This document shows positions 1 to 8,714 of a DNA stretch of 64,000 nucleotides, one piece after another. The notes beneath the pieces are model-generated. The model had not been told where the DNA came from, did no database searches, and was given only the letters and a program-made list of their open reading frames with translations. A program made the translations under genes and the position numbers. Origin of the DNA: Paracoccaceae bacterium (GTDB taxonomy: Bacteria; Pseudomonadota; Alphaproteobacteria; Rhodobacterales; Rhodobacteraceae); NCBI GenBank assembly GCA_018222585.1, contig JAAFAB010000012.1, positions 21,053 through 85,052 on the forward strand, read 5' to 3'. The first letter of the stretch is position 1. Each line of letters begins with the position of its first letter.

Positions 1-525
1 CGCCACGGGCGTCTTGCGAATGCTCTGGATCTCGAGGAAGTCGATGATCCGCTCGACCTTCTCGCGGTTCTCGATCTCCTCCCGCTCGGCGCGGCCAAAC
101 CACAGGGCCTGCCGGAACACCCCGGATGTCATGTGGTTGAGCCGCCCGGTCATCACGTTGTCCAGCACCGTCATACCCTCGAACAGGGCGATGTTCTGGA
201 AGGTCCGCGCCACGCCCTGCCGCGCCACCTCGTAGGGGCGCATCCGGGGCCGGCGCTGCCCGTGGAACCAGACCTCGCCCTCCTGCGGATTGTAGAAGCC
301 GCTGATCACGTTCAGCATCGAACTCTTGCCCGCGCCGTTCGGCCCGATGATCGCGCGGATCTCGCCCTGCCGGATGTCGAAGGAGATGTCCTTGATCGCC
401 TCCACCCCGCCGAAGCGCAGGGTGATGTTGCGCATCTCCATCATCACGGGCCCGATCTGGCGCCCGTCCTGGGTCACCCAGCCCTCGGCCGGCTGGTCGG
501 TAACGATCTGTTCTGCAAGGCTCAT
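1..525 (-). CDS. ABC transporter ATP-binding protein, LivG type (C-terminus beyond window)
   Basis: ATPase subunit of a branched-chain amino-acid-type (HAAT) importer. Only the first 175 codons lie in the window. The Walker A motif GPNGAGKSS falls at residues 61-69 and the Q-loop (TFQN) near residue 109; the signature and Walker B motifs are outside. The ATG at 525 overlaps the stop of the upstream acyl-CoA synthetase gene in an ATGA, so the two are probably translated together. In many proteobacteria such an ABC set next to an AMP-ligase imports an aromatic or other carboxylic acid for CoA activation; the substrate here is inference. Confidence 0.93.
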   Translation of the reverse strand, partial: MSLAEQIVTDQPAEGWVTQDGRQIGPVMMEMRNITLRFGGVEAIKDISFDIRQGEIRAIIGPNGAGKSSMLNVISGFYNPQEGEVWFHGQRRPRMRPYEVARQGVARTFQNIALFEGMTVLDNVMTGRLNHMTSGVFRQALWFGRAEREEIENREKVERIIDFLEIQSIRKTPVA

Positions 526-2498
526 TCCGCCGCCACCCTTTCCGCACCGCGATCCACGACCGCCGCGTCACACAGCCTCAGCCTGGCCGAGATATGGCCC
601 TTGCGCCCGTCCTCGTAGGTCACTTCCGTGCGGGTCGAGACCTGTTCGGACCCGTCGTAGAGCGCGCCAATCAGGTCGGCGTATTTCTCTTCGACGATCT
701 TGCGGCGCACCTTTCGGGTGCGGGTCATTTCACCGTCGTCGGCATCCAGCTCCTTGTGCAGCACGAGGAAGCGGTGGATCTGGCAGCCCGAGAGCATCTC
801 GTCTTCCGCCACCGAGCGGTTGACCTGCTCGACATGCTCACGGATCGTTTCCAGCACCTGCGGATGGCCGGCCAGTTCCTGATAGCTGGAATAGGCGATG
901 TTGTTGCGCTCGGCCCAGTTGCCGACGGCGGTCAGGTCGATGTTGATGAAGGCGGTACAGGTCTCGCGCCCGTTGCCGAAGACCACGGCCTCGAGGATGT
1001 TCGGGAAGAACTTCAGCTTGTTCTCGACGTATTTCGGCGCGAACAGGCGGCCGTCGGCCATCTTGCCCACGTCCTTGGCGCGGTCGATGATCCGCAGATG
1101 GCCGCTGCCCTCTTCGATGAAGCCCGCATCGCCGGTGGCCACCCAGCCCTCGGCATCCTTGGTCGAGGCCGTGCTTTCGGGGTTCTTGTAGTAAAGCTGG
1201 AACACCCCGGGGCTGCGATAGAAGACCTCGCCGCTCTCGGCGATCTTCAGCTCGACCCCGGGAGAGGCCACCCCCACCGTATCCGAGCGCACCTCGCCGT
1301 CCGGTTGCTGGGTGATGAAGACCGAGGCCTCGGTCTGGCCGTAGAGCTGCTTCAGGTTGATGCCGAGGGCGCGGTAGAAATCGAAGATCTCGGGCCCGAT
1401 GGCCTCGCCCGCGGTATAGCCGACACGGATGCGGCGCAGGCCAAGGGTATCCTTCAGCGGGCCGTAGATCAGCACCTCCCCCAGCCGGTATTTCAGCTGG
1501 TCGGCCAGCCCCACCCGCTGACCGTCCAGCATCCGCCCGCCCACCTGACGCGCATGGGCCATGCACTTGTCAAACAACCACTTCTTGAACCGTCCGGCGT
1601 CTTCCATGCGGATCATGACGTTGGTGAGCTGGGTTTCGAAAACTCTTGGAGGGGCGAAATAGTAGCTGGGGCCGATCTCGCGCAGGTCCGTCGCCAGGGT
1701 CTCGGCGCTTTCGGGACAGTTGACGCAGAAGCCCGACCAATAGGCCTGGCCGATCGAGAAGATGAAGTCGCCGACCCAGGCCATTGGCAGGTAGGCCAGC
1801 ACCTCCTCGCCCGGGCCGAGATCATCGAAAGCACTGGAATTCTTCGAGGTCTCGATGATGTTGCGGTTGGACAGCACGACGCCCTTGGGCTTGCCCGTGG
1901 TGCCCGAGGTATAGAGCATCACGCAGATGTCCTCGGGGCCCAGGGCAGCGGTGCGCCGCTCCATCTCGGGGGTCAGTTCCTCCCGGGCGGCCTGGCCCTG
2001 CTGCTGGACGTGGCTGTAATCATGCAGATGCGCGTGGTCGTATTTCCGCATCCCGCGCGGATCGAGGTAGAGGATATGATCCAGCGCCGGCAGCTGCGGC
2101 TTGACCTCGATGACCTTGTCGACCTGCTCCTGGTCCTCGGCGACGACGAAGCGGGCGCCGCAGTGATCCAGCACATAGGCCATTTCCTCGGCGGCACTGT
2201 CGGAATAGAGCGGCACGGGAATCGCCCCGACCATCTGCGCGGCCGGAATGGTCCAGTAGAGATGCGGGCGGTTGGTGCCGATGATCGCGATGAAATCCCC
2301 CGGCTGCACGCCGAGGTTCAGCAGGCCAAGGGCAAGATTGCGAACCTCGTCCCGGGTTTCGGCCCAGGTCCAGCTTTGCCAGATGCCGAATTCCTTCTCG
2401 CGGTAGGCGGTCCGGTCCGGCCAGGTCTTCGCATTGCGTTCGAGCAGGGCGGGCACGGATGTCACCGGCCCGCCCGCCGCGTGCGAGATGTCTCTCAC
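522..2498 (-). CDS. Long-chain acyl-CoA synthetase (AMP-dependent ligase, FadD15-like)
   Basis: Adenylate-forming ligase of 658 aa that would activate a carboxylic acid to its acyl-AMP and then its CoA thioester in the cytoplasm. The P-loop motif YTSGTTGKPKG is near residues 196-206, YGQTE follows in the middle and an ATGD core motif later. The start is GTG at 2498, preceded by GGGGAGGAG at good spacing. It overlaps the ABC ATPase gene by 4 bp. The length and the LivG neighbour fit the FadD15-like ligases encoded with branched-chain-type ABC transporters, so the natural substrate may be an aromatic or branched acid rather than a long-chain fatty acid. Confidence 0.93.
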   Translation of the reverse strand: MRDISHAAGGPVTSVPALLERNAKTWPDRTAYREKEFGIWQSWTWAETRDEVRNLALGLLNLGVQPGDFIAIIGTNRPHLYWTIPAAQMVGAIPVPLYSDSAAEEMAYVLDHCGARFVVAEDQEQVDKVIEVKPQLPALDHILYLDPRGMRKYDHAHLHDYSHVQQQGQAAREELTPEMERRTAALGPEDICVMLYTSGTTGKPKGVVLSNRNIIETSKNSSAFDDLGPGEEVLAYLPMAWVGDFIFSIGQAYWSGFCVNCPESAETLATDLREIGPSYYFAPPRVFETQLTNVMIRMEDAGRFKKWLFDKCMAHARQVGGRMLDGQRVGLADQLKYRLGEVLIYGPLKDTLGLRRIRVGYTAGEAIGPEIFDFYRALGINLKQLYGQTEASVFITQQPDGEVRSDTVGVASPGVELKIAESGEVFYRSPGVFQLYYKNPESTASTKDAEGWVATGDAGFIEEGSGHLRIIDRAKDVGKMADGRLFAPKYVENKLKFFPNILEAVVFGNGRETCTAFINIDLTAVGNWAERNNIAYSSYQELAGHPQVLETIREHVEQVNRSVAEDEMLSGCQIHRFLVLHKELDADDGEMTRTRKVRRKIVEEKYADLIGALYDGSEQVSTRTEVTYEDGRKGHISARLRLCDAAVVDRGAERVAAE

Positions 2499-2604
2499 GA
2501 CTGTTCTCCTCCCCTTTTCCCAGCCCTCCCCGACCAGGAAAAACCGCCCTCCTCAAGGCGGGTCGAATAGCCATCATCGCGCCGTCACATTCGCCGCGCG
2601 CTGC

Positions 2605-2614
2605 TGACTAGTCA
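2605..2614. promoter_or_regulatory. Perfect 10-bp palindrome TGACTAGTCA in divergent promoter region
   Basis: The 265-bp gap at 2499-2763 separates the acyl-CoA synthetase and the histidine kinase, which are transcribed away from each other. It holds this palindrome next to the most AT-rich part of the gap (about 2615-2660). It is a candidate operator for the ligase/ABC operon; the binding protein is unknown. Confidence 0.3.
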
Positions 2615-2763
2615 AACATTATCTTCAATTTTTGCGCGATCATTTCCGTATCCTAACGAATTGTTACGGGTGCTGCGGCGCCGAAATCCTGCTGCGATTG
2701 CAAAGCGGGGGGCTGTCCCGAAGAAACCTTTTCCGCTAGCCCTGACACAGGGAGAAGATAATT

Positions 2764-4668
2764 ATGCCGAGCCATCAGGCCCGTACGGATCGCATGACCA
2801 TGGCCGGGCTGAACATGATCCAGCAGGCGCTGTCGATCTACGACCAGGACCTGCGGTTGGTGCAATGCAACCGGCGGTTTCGCACCATGTTCGACCTGCC
2901 CGAATGGCTGACCCTGCCCGGCGCGCGATTCGAGGACACGATCCACCATCTCTGCGCCTCGGGCGAATATGGCCCGCTGGCGGATCTTGAGGCGGCGGTG
3001 CGCGAACGGGTCGAGAAGGCCCTCGCCTTCGAGCCGCATTACATGGAGCGCACCCGTCCCAACGGCCGTGTCGTCAGCGTCGAGGGCGCGCCCCTGCCAG
3101 AGGGCGGATGGGTCACCGTCTACACCGACATCACCGACAGCCGCCGCCAGGAACAGCTGCTGCGCACCCGCTCCGAGGAGCTGTCGGAACAGCTTCTGTC
3201 CCGCGCCGAGGAGCTGGCCGCGACCAACCGCCAGCTGCAGGCTACCAACTCGGCGCTGGAAGAGGCCAAGCGCGAGCTGATCGGCATGGAGGCCCGCATC
3301 CGCCTGATGACCGAGATGCTGCCCGCCCATATCGCCCATCTCGGCCCGGATCGCATCTATACCTATTCCAATCGCCGTCTCAGCCGGATCATGCCGGGGC
3401 GCCCGGCGCAGATCGTCGGGCTGCATATCGCCGACGTGCTGGGCCGCGCCTCCTACGGTTTCGTGCAACCGCACCTGGACGCAGCGCTGGAGGGGCGACC
3501 GTCGGTCTTCGAGTTCGCCGATGCCGAAAGCTCTCGCCGGATCCGTACCGCGCTGACCCCGGCGGACAGCGGCGCCTACATCATGTCGATGGATGTGACC
3601 GAGGAAACCCAGACCCGTGCCGCCCTGGCCCAGACCAAGCGGCGCGAGCTGGCGGCGCAGGTGACCTCGGGCATGGCGCATGACTTCTCGAATCTGCTGA
3701 CGATCATCCTGGGGCTGCAGTCGCGGCTGGCGCGGATGGACCTGGCCGCCGAGGCGCAGGAGCTGGTCACCGCGACCGCCGCCGCCGCCCGGCGCGGCGG
3801 CGACCTGCTGGACCGGATCGCCACGATGACCGGCGGGCGCGATCACCGCCCCGCCGCGACCCAGTGGGCCGCCTTCCTGCGCGACTTCACCACCCTCGCC
3901 CGCCCCTCCCTGCCCGAAACCGTGCACCTGCTGACCGAGGACAGCGTCGGCGACCAGCGGCTCTGGTTCGATCCGGGGATGCTGCAGGACAGCCTGCTGA
4001 ACCTGGTGCTGAACGCCCGCGACGCGCTCGGCACGCAGGGCGGTGAGATCCGGCTGGAGGCGCGCTGTCGTGCCGGCACCTGGCTGGAGATCACCGTCGC
4101 CGACACCGGCCCCGGCTTCACCGACAAGGCGCTGGACCAGGCCATGCAACCCTTCTTCACCACCAAGGGAAGCGAGGGATCCGGCCTCGGGCTGTCGATG
4201 GTCTTCGACATGACCCAGCGGGCCGGCGGCCAGATGCGCCTGGCCAATGACGCCGGCGCCCGAGTGACCCTGCAACTGCCCTGGCGCGAGGCCCCCCGCC
4301 CGGCAACGCCCGGCCTGGCCCTGCTGGTCGAGGACAGTGCCGACCTGCGCCGCTCGGTCCGCGACATGCTGGTGGCGCTTGGCTATTCGGTGATCGAGGC
4401 GACCAGCGCCGGCGAAGCCCGCACCATCGTGCGCGACCTTCCCGACCTGGTGCTGATCCTCTCGGACCTGTCGCTCGAGGGCGGCTCGACCGGGCTGGAC
4501 CTGCTGGAGGCCCTGCCCCCCGAGGCCCCGCCGCTCTGCATCATGACCTCGCTGCGTCCCGATCACCCGCTGCACCGCGCCGCCGCGGCCCGGGTGCCGG
4601 TGCTGCAGAAACCCTTCGACCAGGCGCGCCTGGCCGCCCTGCTCGCCCCCGGAGAAGACGCCGCATGA
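2764..4668 (+). CDS. PAS-domain hybrid sensor histidine kinase with C-terminal receiver
   Basis: 634 aa, apparently soluble (no membrane segment seen). The N-terminus resembles PAS_7 (residues about 15-125), then a coiled-coil linker, a second PAS-like region (about 180-280), the dimerisation/phosphoacceptor box (MAHDFSN, His306), N-box, G-boxes (DTGPGF, GSGLGL) and a receiver domain (about 516-630; acceptor Asp near 568 in LSDLS, Lys in QKPF). The ATG at 2764 has GGAGAAG upstream. It overlaps its response regulator by ATGA. The architecture matches NahK/ErcS-type kinases; the signal is unknown. Confidence 0.93.
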   Translation: MPSHQARTDRMTMAGLNMIQQALSIYDQDLRLVQCNRRFRTMFDLPEWLTLPGARFEDTIHHLCASGEYGPLADLEAAVRERVEKALAFEPHYMERTRPNGRVVSVEGAPLPEGGWVTVYTDITDSRRQEQLLRTRSEELSEQLLSRAEELAATNRQLQATNSALEEAKRELIGMEARIRLMTEMLPAHIAHLGPDRIYTYSNRRLSRIMPGRPAQIVGLHIADVLGRASYGFVQPHLDAALEGRPSVFEFADAESSRRIRTALTPADSGAYIMSMDVTEETQTRAALAQTKRRELAAQVTSGMAHDFSNLLTIILGLQSRLARMDLAAEAQELVTATAAAARRGGDLLDRIATMTGGRDHRPAATQWAAFLRDFTTLARPSLPETVHLLTEDSVGDQRLWFDPGMLQDSLLNLVLNARDALGTQGGEIRLEARCRAGTWLEITVADTGPGFTDKALDQAMQPFFTTKGSEGSGLGLSMVFDMTQRAGGQMRLANDAGARVTLQLPWREAPRPATPGLALLVEDSADLRRSVRDMLVALGYSVIEATSAGEARTIVRDLPDLVLILSDLSLEGGSTGLDLLEALPPEAPPLCIMTSLRPDHPLHRAAAARVPVLQKPFDQARLAALLAPGEDAA

Positions 4669-5369
4669 CCGCCCCCCTGATCGCCATCCTCGACGACGAG
4701 CCCGAGATCCGCGCCATCCTGCAAGGCGCGCTGGAAGAGGCCGGTTTCCGCAGCCGCGCCTTCGGTCGCGCGCGCGAGTTCGAGGCCGCGCTGTCGGGCA
4801 TGACCCCGGATCTCTGCCTGCTCGACCTTTCGCTGCCCGACCGCGACGGGCTGACCCTTGTGCACCGGCTGGCGACCGAGAAGGGCGCCGCGGTGATCAT
4901 CATCTCGGGGCGGGCGCAGGTGCAGGACCGGGTGACGGGGCTTGAGCTGGGCGCCGACGACTACATCATCAAGCCCTTCGACCCGGCCGAGGTCGTCGCC
5001 CGCATCCGCGCCCGCCTGCGCCGCGACCGCCCGGCGGCCCAGCCCTCGGGGCAGACCGCCCGCTTTGCCGGCTGGACGGCGCATTTCGACCGCTTCTCGC
5101 TGGAGGATGCCGAGGGCACCGAGACCCCTTTCAGCCAGGCCGAGGCCGAAGTGCTGCGGCTGTTCCTCGAACGCCCCAAGCGGCTGGTCTCGCGCGCGCT
5201 GATGCAGGAGGTCCTTGGCGCCGCCGCCGGTGAGGCCTTCGACCGCGCCATGGACGTGCGCATCTCGCGCCTGCGCACCAAGCTGCGCGAAGACCCGAAG
5301 AACCCCCGCCTGATCAAGACGATCTACGGCGCCGGCTATATCTTCCTCGGGGATGTCGACTGGGGTTAG
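4665..5369 (+). CDS. OmpR-family response regulator
   Basis: 234 aa DNA-binding regulator, cognate partner of the preceding hybrid kinase judging by the ATGA overlap. The receiver domain (about 1-120) has acidic DDE at the N-terminus, acceptor Asp in LLDLSLPD and Lys in KPF. The winged-helix domain (about 135-230) ends with the usual RTKL...TIYGAGYIF region. Its stop codon overlaps the stop codon of the convergent HNH gene. Targets cannot be read from the sequence. Confidence 0.94.
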   Translation: MTAPLIAILDDEPEIRAILQGALEEAGFRSRAFGRAREFEAALSGMTPDLCLLDLSLPDRDGLTLVHRLATEKGAAVIIISGRAQVQDRVTGLELGADDYIIKPFDPAEVVARIRARLRRDRPAAQPSGQTARFAGWTAHFDRFSLEDAEGTETPFSQAEAEVLRLFLERPKRLVSRALMQEVLGAAAGEAFDRAMDVRISRLRTKLREDPKNPRLIKTIYGAGYIFLGDVDWG

Positions 5370-6298
5370 GCCACGCTGTACCGGCCGTAGATCTCTTCCC
5401 GGTGATAGCGCAGGAATTCCGGATGCGGCCTGTGCCGCGCTTCCTTCGGGACCATCAGCTTCTGCCCCGGGTCGATCAGCCGCCGCACCACGTCCTGCGG
5501 CACCTTGTTGTGCGATACCAGGATCGACATGTCCGCCCCGACCGAGATCAGCCCCCGGTCGAACATCCAGTGCAACGTCCCGGACAGCGCCAGCCCGTTG
5601 CAGACCGCATCCGGGCCGCCATCGGCCACCGGCATGATATGCGCCGCCTGAACCTCGGGCCGCCCGCCCCCGTTGCGCAGCGACAGGCCGGAAATGGCGC
5701 ATTTGCCGCCATAGGCCCGCCGCACCATCCGCTGAAACGCCGGATCACGGTACTTGCGCGCCATCAGGATCGTGTCGCGGGGGCCACCAACCGGTGCGGG
5801 CCCGTCAAAGGGCGCTTGCTCATCGGCAAAGCCCGGGAAGGCGATGACCTCTTCACTGGCCTCGCGGGGCAGCGCATAGGCGTCCGCCTCGTCCCGCAGC
5901 CCGGCCGAGACGATGGCATCGAACGCCTCGCGCGTGATGCGCCGCACCGCAGCCGTATTCGCCCCGCCCGAGATCGGCGTGCCGTCGGTACCTCTCAGTG
6001 CCTTCTCATAGGCCACCCCGCGCGGATCGGCCCGCGGCACGACCTGCGGGAAGTCCAGCAGGGTGCCACGCGACAGCAAGGCGTAGTAGTGCCCCTCCTG
6101 CTCGGGATCGGGCACCACCTCTCGCACCTGCTGGGTCGCGACATAGCCAAAGGCGCCGCGGCGGCCCTCGTAGAAGATCACCCAGTCGCCGACGGTCTCC
6201 TCGACCATGCCCAGGTACTGCCGGGGAAAGTGAGAGGAGAGCCCCGGCCGATCATCGTATTTCGACTCCGGGTTCTGGACGAAAATCGCGTTAACCAT
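5366..6298 (-). CDS. HNH endonuclease with possible PUA/EVE-like N-terminal domain
   Basis: 310 aa. The C-terminal part (about 195-265) has an HNH_2-type core: KCAISG, the AAHI histidine, then NGLALS and the MFDRGLIS ending typical of predicted restriction endonucleases. The N-terminal 120 residues (VGDWVIFYEGRRG, GYVAT, then an acidic turn and YYALLS) look like a small beta-barrel of the EVE/PUA kind that reads modified bases. That part is inference from pattern only. The gene is alone, convergent with the two-component pair, with no methyltransferase nearby. Confidence 0.85.
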   Translation of the reverse strand: MVNAIFVQNPESKYDDRPGLSSHFPRQYLGMVEETVGDWVIFYEGRRGAFGYVATQQVREVVPDPEQEGHYYALLSRGTLLDFPQVVPRADPRGVAYEKALRGTDGTPISGGANTAAVRRITREAFDAIVSAGLRDEADAYALPREASEEVIAFPGFADEQAPFDGPAPVGGPRDTILMARKYRDPAFQRMVRRAYGGKCAISGLSLRNGGGRPEVQAAHIMPVADGGPDAVCNGLALSGTLHWMFDRGLISVGADMSILVSHNKVPQDVVRRLIDPGQKLMVPKEARHRPHPEFLRYHREEIYGRYSVA

Positions 6299-6336
6299 TG
6301 CCGGATAACGCCAGGGAAAGCGCTGCCGCGCAAGGG

Positions 6337-7536
6337 CTATCCGGCCAGCCGCTCCACCGCTTCGGCCAGCACCTTCAGGCCGGCGACAAGGTCGGCCTCG
6401 TCGGTGTCCTCGGCGAAGGCATGGCTGATGCCGTTGATCGAGGGCACGAAGAGCATCGCCACCGGCATCAGTTTCGCCAGGCTGGTGGCATCGTGCAGCG
6501 CGCCCGACTGCATCCGGCGCCAGCGGCCCGGCAGCTGCGTCTCGGCTGCGCCTTCCAGCGCGGCGCGCAGGGTGGCATCCATCGGCACCGGCTCCAGCCC
6601 CAGCATGGCCGAGGTGGTCAGGGTCATGCCCGTCTCGGTCGCGACCTCGGCAGCAGCGGTTCGGATGATCTCCTCCATCCGGCCCAGCCGGTCGCTGTCA
6701 CCATCGCGCCACTGCATCGAGAAGCTGCACCGCCCCGGCACGATGGAATGGCTGCCCGGATGTACCTCGACATGGCCCGTCGTCCAGACCGTCTGCGGGG
6801 TGACCACGTTGCGGAAGCGTTCGGCGATCAGGGACTGGAAGCGCAGCATCGCCTGCAGCGCATCCTTGCGGCGGTGCATCGGCGTGGTGCCGGCGTGGTT
6901 CTGCTCGCCTTCAAACGTCATGCGCATGTCGCGGATGCCGACGATGTCGCTGACCACGCCGACGGCCTCTCCGGCCTCGTGCAGCCAGGGGCCCTGTTCG
7001 ATGTGGCATTCCAGGAAACCGGTGAAGCGCGCGGGATCGACCGGCCCGGTGACCATTCCCGCCATGGCGGCACGCGCCTCAGCGAAGCTGACGCCGGCGC
7101 TGTCGACCAGCGCATCGGCCTCCTCCAGCGTCGAATGCCCGGCCCAGACGCGGCTGCCGGTGGTGACGCCGAACCGTCCCTCTTCATCCTGGAACGAGAC
7201 GGCCGAGATCGGCACCCCGGCCTCGGCACCCGCGCGGGCCAGTTCCAGCCCGCAGATCACGCCGAGCGCCCCGTCCAGCCAGCCGCCTTCGGGCTGGCTG
7301 TCGGAATGCGAGCCGACCAGCAGCGAGCGCCCCGGCGCCATGCCGAAGACCGAGCCGCAGGGATCCACCGCGACCTCCAGCCCCGCATCGCCGTATTGCC
7401 CCGCCAGCCACTGCCGGGCGGCGATGTCGGGGGCGGAATAGGCGGGCCGTACGACTCCCTTGCCGACCCCGGCGGCGCCGAAGCTGCGCAGGTGGTGAAG
7501 ATCGGCCAGGAAACGGTCGGGGTTCACGGGAATCAT
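6337..7536 (-). CDS. M20-family Zn-dependent amidohydrolase (N-carbamoyl amino acid hydrolase/ureidopropionase type)
   Basis: 399 aa cytoplasmic dimetal hydrolase. Metal-binding residues appear in GSHSDS (His77), WLDGALG (Asp88) and FQDEEG (Glu118/119), with a later His in ECHIEQG. The family cleaves N-carbamoyl amino acids, allantoate or beta-ureidopropionate. The ATG at 7536 is preceded by GGAGGT, so a longer reading from 7608 is rejected. It is divergent from the saccharopine dehydrogenase pair across 122 bp. Exact substrate is open; an N-carbamoyl-L-amino acid is the default guess. Confidence 0.9.
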   Translation of the reverse strand: MIPVNPDRFLADLHHLRSFGAAGVGKGVVRPAYSAPDIAARQWLAGQYGDAGLEVAVDPCGSVFGMAPGRSLLVGSHSDSQPEGGWLDGALGVICGLELARAGAEAGVPISAVSFQDEEGRFGVTTGSRVWAGHSTLEEADALVDSAGVSFAEARAAMAGMVTGPVDPARFTGFLECHIEQGPWLHEAGEAVGVVSDIVGIRDMRMTFEGEQNHAGTTPMHRRKDALQAMLRFQSLIAERFRNVVTPQTVWTTGHVEVHPGSHSIVPGRCSFSMQWRDGDSDRLGRMEEIIRTAAAEVATETGMTLTTSAMLGLEPVPMDATLRAALEGAAETQLPGRWRRMQSGALHDATSLAKLMPVAMLFVPSINGISHAFAEDTDEADLVAGLKVLAEAVERLAG

Positions 7537-7658
7537 CAGGCTACCTCCTTGGTTGCCCCAGAGAGAACAGCAGCCACCCCGGAAAGGCAAATCGGCCCCT
7601 TCGCGCATTGCATCCCCGGCCCCGGCCCCTCTATCAAGTTCCCGGAAAGGAGCCCTTC

Positions 7659-8714
7659 ATGACCCACATCTGGCTGCGCGCCGAACAGCGCCCGAACGAG
7701 GACCGCGCCGGGCTGACGCCCGAAGGCGCGAAGGCGCTGATCGCCAGGGGCTTCCGCCTGACGGTCGAGGAAAGCCGCACGCGCATCCTGCCGCTGCAGG
7801 GCTATGTCGATGCTGGCGCCGAGGTGGCGCCCGAGGGCTCCTGGACCGAGGCGCCCGGGGATGCGATCATCTTCGGCCTGAAGGAGCTGCCCGAGGACGG
7901 CACACCGCTGCGCCACCGCCACATCATGTTCGGCCATGCCTACAAGGGCCAGCCCGCCGGGCAGGAGCTGCTGGCGCGCTTCGTCGCCGGGGGCGGCACG
8001 CTTTACGACCTGGAATACCTGGTGGATGAAGGCGGCCGCCGCGTCGCCGCCTTCGGCTACTGGGCCGGCTATGCGGGGGCTGCGGTTTCTCTGATGTGCT
8101 GGGCGGCGCAGCAACAGGGCACGATCTGCCCCGCCGTCGGCGCCTACCCGGACAAGGAGGCGCTGCTGAGCGACCTGCACGAACGCCTTGCCCCCTACGA
8201 CGCACGCCCCCGCGCCATCGTCATCGGCGCCCTTGGCCGGGTGGGTCGCGGCGGCGCGGATCTCTGCGAGGCGCTCGGCTGCGCGGTGACCAAGTGGGAC
8301 ATGGCCGAGACCGCCCACGGTGGCCCCTTCCCCGAGATCGCCGAGCACGAGATCTTCCTGAATTCGATCCTTGCCATGCCCGGCACCCCGGTCTTCGTGC
8401 CGGTCGGGATGGCCGACGGCGCCCGCAGGCTGAGCGTCATCGGCGACGTGGCCTGCGACCCGACCTCGGACTTCTCGCCGATCAAGGTCTATGACCGCAC
8501 GACCACCTGGCAGGCGCCTGCCCTGCGCGTGCGCGACACGCCGCCGCTGGACGTGATGGCGATCGACAACCTGCCCTCGATGCTGCCCCTTGAAAGCAGC
8601 GAGGACTATGCGGCCCAGCTGCTGCCCTCCCTGCTGACACTGGATGCGCTGGACAGGGGTGTCTGGGGGCGCGCGAAGGCCGAATTCGACACTCACACGG
8701 AGGCAATGGCATGA
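7659..8714 (+). CDS. Saccharopine dehydrogenase (NAD+, L-lysine-forming), LYS1-like
   Basis: 351 aa. The N-terminus (LRAEQRPNEDRAGLTPEGA) carries the AlaDH/PNT-type motif seen in fungal-type saccharopine dehydrogenases, followed by a Rossmann segment (IVIGALGRVGRGG, near 185-200). The enzyme interconverts lysine plus 2-oxoglutarate and saccharopine. The ATG at 7659 has GGAAAGGAG upstream. It overlaps the next gene by ATGA, and the pair would take lysine through saccharopine to aminoadipate semialdehyde. Catabolic direction is inferred; bacteria normally make lysine from aspartate, and asd is present at 62.7 kb. Confidence 0.92.
   Translation: MTHIWLRAEQRPNEDRAGLTPEGAKALIARGFRLTVEESRTRILPLQGYVDAGAEVAPEGSWTEAPGDAIIFGLKELPEDGTPLRHRHIMFGHAYKGQPAGQELLARFVAGGGTLYDLEYLVDEGGRRVAAFGYWAGYAGAAVSLMCWAAQQQGTICPAVGAYPDKEALLSDLHERLAPYDARPRAIVIGALGRVGRGGADLCEALGCAVTKWDMAETAHGGPFPEIAEHEIFLNSILAMPGTPVFVPVGMADGARRLSVIGDVACDPTSDFSPIKVYDRTTTWQAPALRVRDTPPLDVMAIDNLPSMLPLESSEDYAAQLLPSLLTLDALDRGVWGRAKAEFDTHTEAMA

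Noticed and set aside
594..2570. A 658-codon open frame on the plus strand opposite the acyl-CoA synthetase gene
   Set aside because: High GC leaves long open antisense frames everywhere here; the translation is low-complexity and the opposite frame has clear ligase motifs.
2653..4575. A 640-codon minus-strand frame opposite the histidine kinase
   Set aside because: Gln/Gly/Ala-rich shadow of a gene with intact kinase and receiver motifs; no start signal.
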